Assembly (NCBI GenBank): GCA_012271205.1 | Contig: JAAXGT010000048.1 | Span: forward strand, 1-40,168 | DNA from: Rhodothermales bacterium | GTDB taxonomy: Bacteria > Bacteroidota > Rhodothermia > Rhodothermales > Bin80 | Direction of reading: 5' to 3' | Length of the DNA: 40,168 nucleotides | Shown: positions 36,200-40,168 of the stretch, piece after piece | Position numbering within the stretch: position 1 is the stretch's first letter | How the letters are laid out: every line of letters starts with the position of its first letter | Position numbers and translations under genes: made by a program | Notes under the pieces: model-generated | Told to the model about the DNA's origin: nothing | The model's input: the letters and a program-made list of their open reading frames with translations, nothing else | Databases searched by the model: none

Positions 36200-36251
36200 G
36201 GCAGGGGCCTTCCATGCTATACCAGACCCGTGAAGGGTCTCGACCCCTGCC
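36200..36251. repeat. Nested inverted repeats (extended stem-loop)
   Basis: An outer stem GGCAGGGG (36200-36207) pairs with CCCCTGCC (36244-36251), enclosing a second perfect 6-bp stem AGACCC (36224-36229) / GGGTCT (36235-36240) with loop GTGAA. It sits between the glycosidase gene and the lipoprotein pseudogene. No T-run follows, so it is not an obvious intrinsic terminator. It could be an mRNA leader structure or a repeat relic. Confidence 0.5.
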
Positions 36252-36288
36252 GACACAATAATTGTATATGTCAGGCCGCCTGGCTTAC

Positions 36289-37349
36289 AGGAGGCATAAG
36301 GTACTGCTGTTCTTGCTGCAATCCTCGCAGCTTGTCAAAGGATGGAGACTATAGTGAGGCTACGCTTCATCCGGCAGCCGGCAATATCCCGACAATCACG
36401 GATCCCCGGTTTGTGCTCCACGAACAGAAGATCGACACAACAGCTTGGGTAGACTTTGCCACCTTGAAGGGCCACACCATCGGGGTTTACGAAGGGACAC
36501 CTCTTGAAATGATAGGCGGATTCAGAGACATGGCCGTCGGTAGTGAAACTCTCTACTTTGTAGGCTTGGAATACGGCCATGTGCGCGCCCATGACTTCCA
36601 TGGCGGGTAATAGGCAAAAGAGGCATCGGTCTTGGAGAATTCCCACAGGCGCTCGAAGTAGCCGTTACAGATACTGATGGGGAGACATTGCTCGTAGTCG
36701 ACGCGGACGCACGTCAGATTGCAATGTTTCGACATCAGAATTCAGCCTACATGCTGGAGAATACTTCACGGCAGCCCAGCCATTTTCGTTTGGTGATATT
36801 TGTGTGATGCATGACCATGTTTACACGATTGGGTACTCGGAGGATGCTGATAAGATCATCCATAAGTACACCCTTTAGGGGAGGCACATTACATCATTTG
36901 GCACGCCCTACAAGGCTTCCGCTTTTGTCGTCAATAATCTGGCAGCTAGGGGAATCTTGGACTGTAACCATTTACATCGCGTGATCGCCTCTTCCCACGC
37001 TTATATTCCAGTGGTTACCGGATTTTCGGATACTGGGTAAGTACTATGGCGCGTCAGATTTGGCGATGCGAATTTAGCCCCTGTAGAGAAAGGTCGTATG
37101 GACGATGGCAGGCCTTCACTTATATTCGTTCCTGCGGTACCTGACAAGTCTTAGAGGCTCGACATTTCCACGTATCCTGGTGTGAAAACCTCCACTGTTT
37201 CGTATCATATTCTACGGCTTGAAAAAACAGGCAAGCAACTCCTGTTCAAGATGGATGCATCCACTGGACAAGGCATATATCTGGGCTGGTTTCCGGCTTG
37301 GCAGGGAGACATAGAGCAGCCCAGGAAGCCCGACGGCCCTGCGCGCTGA
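36289..37349 (+). pseudogene. Beta-propeller-like lipoprotein, inactivated
   Basis: AGGAGG (36289-36294) is a strong ribosome-binding site but no ATG follows at the right distance. The next sequence in one frame reads AVLAAILAAC, a lipobox. The coding frame changes to the one with ATLHPAAGNIPTITDPRF and GGFRDMAVGSETLYFVG (to about 36605), then by one base to GLGEFPQALEVAVTDTDGE (36610 to about 36790), then to HDHVYTIGYSEDADKII (36795 to 37349). The last frame has three stops (36876, 37038, 37152). The repeated DTLYxVG / VVDADxRQIAMF phrases suggest a six-bladed propeller of the kind common in Rhodothermota and Bacteroidota. Blades are not counted with certainty. The ORF that covers the first part without start logic is only a fragment. 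Confidence 0.65.
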
Positions 37350-37813
37350 AGCCCGCTGACCACAATTCGGAATGAGTCCGCTATCATGCGAGGTGTTCGG
37401 GTTCGATTCCGGAAAAGCTCCGTGCGCAGGGCTTCATGGGACGCCCAGGCAGTGGCTTTCATCTTGCGGCCATAGCTGATTTTCTACTGCGATGCCGATG
37501 CTCTCCAGCGGGAGATCAGTCACTGAATGGGAGCGGAGACTGCTTATGAGTCCAAGTTGAGCCTAGCGCAAATTCCGACAGATAGGCCTGTCCTAAGTGT
37601 ACACAGCAGGGATAACCTAACAGCACACTGGGCATGCAGGTCGATATGGATAATGGTCGTGGGTAGTAGAGGATCGGTTCGCCGCTTCTATTTGCTTTGC
37701 CCCCTGCTTATTCGCATGACGCACGAGCAGCGCGAACGAGTTCCTTAAGCTGAACTTCCGGTTAGACGCTCCGCTCCACCGGGGGCGTGCCCTCCGAATG
37801 TACCTAAGCCGGC
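37350..37813. other. Decayed intergenic stretch, no recognised gene
   Basis: About 460 bp between the lipoprotein pseudogene and the ATPase gene. Only short open frames appear on either strand, none with recognisable motifs. A T-arm-like GTTCGATTCC at 37401-37410 lacks the rest of a tRNA. It is likely degenerate accessory sequence. Confidence 0.5.
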
Positions 37814-38959
37814 TTATGGTGCGTTCAGCGGTCGCGGGAAGGGCGGCCGTCCGGGAATATATTCTTCCTGCATCCAGGTCCGCATAGGGGACACCGGAAT
37901 AATGTACCCTTCCCCGGGGGTCCGGGCAAAGACCCCGGAAGCTACCGACATGGAAAAGATCTGCTCGGGGTGCGCCATCGTGTCGTGCGTGGCCAAGCGG
38001 GATATAAGCGTCTTTCGGGAGAGCCCTACCCGCCCCCGCATATCTGCCGCCAAAGCGGCGATCGCGGTCCGATCTTCTGGTTCCAAGGCCGACACACGCG
38101 CCAGATAATACGCATTCTGCGCGGCCCGCCCTTCCTTGAGTACCGCTTTTAGCGTTTTGTCGACAAGACGGCCGCCGTCCGATGTCAGGCGGGGCATGGC
38201 CGGCCGGACAAATGCCATGATGTGCTGCGGCCAGCCGTGGGTCTGGCTGGCGATGGTTGTAATCCACTGACTCAACGCCGGATCATCTGGTGCCGCTGTC
38301 CCGTCCTTGACCAGCCAATCACGGATTACCGCGTGCTCGGCATCCGGCGACAGCCGGCCCAAATTGACAAAGCATGGCCTCTCGAAGCGCGACACCCCCA
38401 AGTCGCGGAACGCATCCCTAGAGTGGCCGAGTCCACCTGCAAGAAGGATAACTGGAGCTTGGAGCTTGCCGTTATGAATGTTATTCAGCATCCTTGGCAT
38501 TTCCGCGGCCTTAGCGGCGTTCGCCTTGTAATAGTCTGCCATGCCCTGCACTTCATCAAACACCAGCAACAATCCGCCATCGTGCGCGGCATCACGCATC
38601 AGACGCCCGAGCTTGGCTCCCGCAATGTGCGTCTGGACCGTGCCACAGACAATTTTAACGTTGCCCCCCACCTCAGTCATAGTCTCCATCTTATAACGCT
38701 GGTCGATGGCATCCATAAAGGCCCCAGGGTCATACAAGGCCGCTTCGCCTATATCCACCGCGTGCCACCCCTGATTCCGCGCCTGTTCTGTACATTTCGC
38801 CAGCAGTGCTGTCTTGCCCACGCCAGGCGGGCCCTGTACCAGAAAGGTCGTGCCACCGCGGTTCTCTGTGGCAGCCACGAGTTCTTCGGTGAAAGCAGCC
38901 AGCTCGGGCTCCCGTCCGTGGAAATACCTGGCCGGACCGCGTTCCTGAATCAGAGGCAT
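37814..38959 (-). CDS. AAA/STAND-like ATPase (orc1/cdc6-like NTPase)
   Basis: A 381-aa protein with an N-terminal ATPase domain: FHGREPELAAF (box I typical of STAND/AAA_16), VQGPPGVGKTALL (Walker A, 42-53), GLLLVFDEVQGM (Walker B, 129-140) and ILLAGGLGHSRDAF (sensor 1-like), then RFERPCFVNLGRLSPDEA-type arginine region. The C-terminal part has a winged-helix-like segment (AALAADMRGRVGLSRKTLISRLATHDT) ending in a beta hairpin GYIIPVSPMRTWMQEEY. Such proteins occur beside mobile elements, replication modules and defence genes. No effector domain is attached. A paralogue with the same C-terminal motif lies at the right edge. It is flanked by pseudogenes, so this is an accessory region. Function unknown. 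Confidence 0.78.
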   Translation of the reverse strand: MPLIQERGPARYFHGREPELAAFTEELVAATENRGGTTFLVQGPPGVGKTALLAKCTEQARNQGWHAVDIGEAALYDPGAFMDAIDQRYKMETMTEVGGNVKIVCGTVQTHIAGAKLGRLMRDAAHDGGLLLVFDEVQGMADYYKANAAKAAEMPRMLNNIHNGKLQAPVILLAGGLGHSRDAFRDLGVSRFERPCFVNLGRLSPDAEHAVIRDWLVKDGTAAPDDPALSQWITTIASQTHGWPQHIMAFVRPAMPRLTSDGGRLVDKTLKAVLKEGRAAQNAYYLARVSALEPEDRTAIAALAADMRGRVGLSRKTLISRLATHDTMAHPEQIFSMSVASGVFARTPGEGYIIPVSPMRTWMQEEYIPGRPPFPRPLNAP

Positions 38960-39033
38960 GGGGAGGGGGGATGTCCTGTGTCTTATGTGCCGGGATACGG
39001 GATTGTTGCCTGTGTTGCCCTTTTTCTGTTTTA

Positions 39034-39084
39034 GGACGCCACGATTATTTCAGCGCCGTCCTCGACGAAATAATCGTGGCGTCC
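39034..39084. repeat. 18-bp perfect inverted repeat with 15-bp loop
   Basis: GGACGCCACGATTATTTC (39034-39051) and its exact reverse complement (39067-39084) flank a 15-bp loop. The right arm, read on the minus strand, encodes the DATIIS motif of the IS5 transposase. The left arm is an inverted second copy where the gene should have continued. The pattern fits a fold-back or template-switch event at the truncation point. Confidence 0.92.
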
Positions 39085-39502
39085 ACCATCCTGCTGGTCT
39101 TGACGATCAGGTGGTGCGCCTTGAGATGATCCCGGACTAGGGACAAACAACGTCTGCATCAGCTTAGGCTGCTCCAGCCAATGGCGGAACTGGCAGATCG
39201 TGGACTCATCTGGCACACGGCCGGTGTCCACCCGGGCGAACACACGGACCGGCGTCACATCCTACCGGGTCTCCTCCATGGCGGGATCAGAATATCCAAA
39301 TCACTGCGGCATAAAGTAAGGGCGCAGCATCGTGTCCAAAGGAATGGGTGGCGCCCTTGTCTCCCTATCGGTAGTAGGATTCAATGGCCGCAACCATGTC
39401 TGCCCTCGGAATGACCCGGGTCATGGTGTTCAGCAGCCGTTGCTTACGTGTTTATTTCTTGTGCGTGTACAACGTGGCGTCTTCAAACGAGAGCTGATGC
39501 AT
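39034..39502 (-). pseudogene. IS5-family transposase, 5' part, degenerate and truncated
   Basis: Read from ATG 39502, the sequence gives MHQLSFEDATLYTHKK, stop TAA (39452-39454), TRKQRLLNTMTRVIPRADMV, then IESYYR, stop TAG (39365-39367). After a frame change near 39335-39350 it reads MLRPYFMPQ, stop TGA (39301-39303), FGYSDPAMEET, stop TAG (39262-39264), VPDESTICQFRHWLEQ, and a second frame change near 39135-39145 to VRDHLKAHHLI and MVDATIIS. These are the IS5-group N-terminal motifs (LSDPAMEEAL, VPDESTI.RFRHLLE, VDATII with the first catalytic Asp). Four stops and two frameshifts make it dead. It ends in an inverted repeat (39034-39084). The rest of the transposase is absent. Confidence 0.85.
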
Positions 39503-39595
39503 GGACGAACAAGGCCAAATGGTGATACGTCCAAAATACGGAACCAGATGGATACGGCCTGTCGTAGGCATTAAATCAGAGGGTCCTTAGTTCCA

Positions 39596-39970
39596 ATGCG
39601 CTCATACAACCGTGTGCCACACGGCAGCGATTATTTGGCCAGCAATGAGCTGCATGACTGCTGCCCGAGCAAATCCATGAGTGACTGCGAATTCGCGCGC
39701 ACGCGCTACGAATGCACACGATGCGAGCATGTGAATGATGTACTGCTGGGCGAATCGTGGCCGCGTATGGGTCTTGAACGGCACCGTGTGCAATGCGGGC
39801 GCCTTGCGGGCAAGGATATGGCGAGTCCGGTGACGAATTACAACGGAGCGGCGATCACGTCGTGCGGGCCGATCAGTGCCGCGGCAGAGCAGGAGGTGAC
39901 CGTGAAGACATTCACGCCGTATCCCGTGCTACTGACCGCTACGCAAGTCGGCTTAGGTTGCGTCTGCCCC
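39596..39970 (+). CDS. Hypothetical Cys-containing open frame (possible gene fragment)
   Basis: An open frame from an ATG at 39596 to about 39970, after which it runs into the antisense of the ATPase C-terminus and is probably not coding. It contains ELHDCCPSKSMSDCEFARTR, YECTRCEHVND (a CxxC) and SPVTNYNGAAITSCGP. The amino-acid usage is plausible for a real protein, but I do not recognise a family, and no ribosome-binding site is evident. The IS5 relic begins about 95 bp away on the other strand. Its true end is uncertain because of probable decay. Confidence 0.3.
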
Positions 39971-39987
39971 GAAAAGCCGGGTACGGT

Positions 39988-40168
39988 CTACCGGTCCAGC
40001 CCGGGATCTTCCCAGCGGAGCTGGTCCTCGCGGCCGTACCGCTCGACCAGCCAGTCGCGCATCGAGGGAATGGGGACCGCATAGCTTCCTTCAGGCGTAA
40101 GGGCAATCACGCCCTTGTGGAGGAGCGTGTCGAACTCTGCCTGCGCCTCATTCGGCGTGCGGCCGCCG
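39988..40168 (-). CDS. C-terminus of a second AAA/STAND-like ATPase (partial)
   Basis: The frame enters from the right edge and ends with TAG at 39988-39990. About 59 residues are visible: GRTPNEAQAEFDTLLHKGV, then a hairpin GSYAVPIPSMRDWLVERYG. This matches the C-terminus of the ATPase at 37814-38959 (GEGYIIPVSPMRTWMQEEY), with a similar winged-helix-plus-hairpin arrangement. It therefore looks like a paralogue on the same strand, separated from the first by the IS5 relic. Most of the gene is outside the window. Confidence 0.6.
   Translation of the reverse strand, partial: GGRTPNEAQAEFDTLLHKGVIALTPEGSYAVPIPSMRDWLVERYGREDQLRWEDPGLDR

Noticed and set aside
37391-37415. T-arm-like GTTCGATTCC as part of a tRNA
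   Set aside because: The T stem has a mismatch, and no acceptor, anticodon or D arms can be folded around it.

Overview
The window looks like a chromosomal segment of a Gram-negative bacterium of the Bacteroidota/Rhodothermota group. This is inferred from gene content and order only: a detached atpD-atpC pair, the order miaB / sigma-54 activator / lptE, large secreted M14 and HExxHxxGxxH metalloproteases, a DUF721 protein beside an M23 peptidase, and a relic of a propeller-type lipoprotein. No marker gene fixes the genus. The middle (about 2.3-36.1 kb) is dense, mostly intact housekeeping sequence. Both edges are decayed accessory DNA with IS remnants and pseudogenes.

Layout. 1-2175: a very GC-rich, multiply frameshifted IS1634-type transposase relic abuts and truncates a TrlF-like PHP gene, which also carries two tandem stops near its start. 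2355-3659 (-): DUF721 protein and membrane-anchored M23 peptidase. 3760-7783 (+): glutamyl-Q tRNA(Asp) synthetase broken by one extra G in a G9 run, a TolC-like outer-membrane protein, an MlaC-like periplasmic protein and a GT-A glycosyltransferase. 7939-13867 (-): recJ, a secreted M14 peptidase and a TIM-barrel/multi-TM protein in one tight operon. 13986-18188: MFS transporter (+), converging on an outer-membrane beta-barrel protein and atpC-atpD (-). 18362-24338 (+): a large zinc metalloprotease, then a two-gene module of a RecQ-like helicase fused to a phosphoribosyltransferase and a divergent DprA-like protein. 24361-31848 (-): seven closely packed genes, miaB - sigma-54 activator - lptE - GT2 - TPR protein - anmK - thiL. 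31949-35301: secreted protein (+), ribD-ribE (-), plsC (+), tRNA-Gln(CUG) (+). 35304-36086 (-): phosphodiester glycosidase lipoprotein. 36289-40168: beta-propeller lipoprotein pseudogene, an AAA/STAND-like ATPase, an IS5 transposase pseudogene ending in an 18-bp perfect inverted repeat, a Cys-containing open frame, and the C-terminus of a second related ATPase.

How the genes fit together. The long minus-strand operon mixes tRNA modification (MiaB), envelope biogenesis (LptE, GT2), cell-wall recycling (AnmK) and thiamine cofactor synthesis (ThiL), with a bacterial enhancer-binding protein inside it. TolC-like and MlaC-like genes form an envelope pair. RibD and RibE are overlapping steps of riboflavin synthesis.

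The best candidate for a little-described system is the helicase-PRTase plus DprA-like pair (20932-24338). Its parts resemble those of the phosphoribosyltransferase/DprA anti-phage system ShosTA, with a RecQ-type motor fused to the PRTase.
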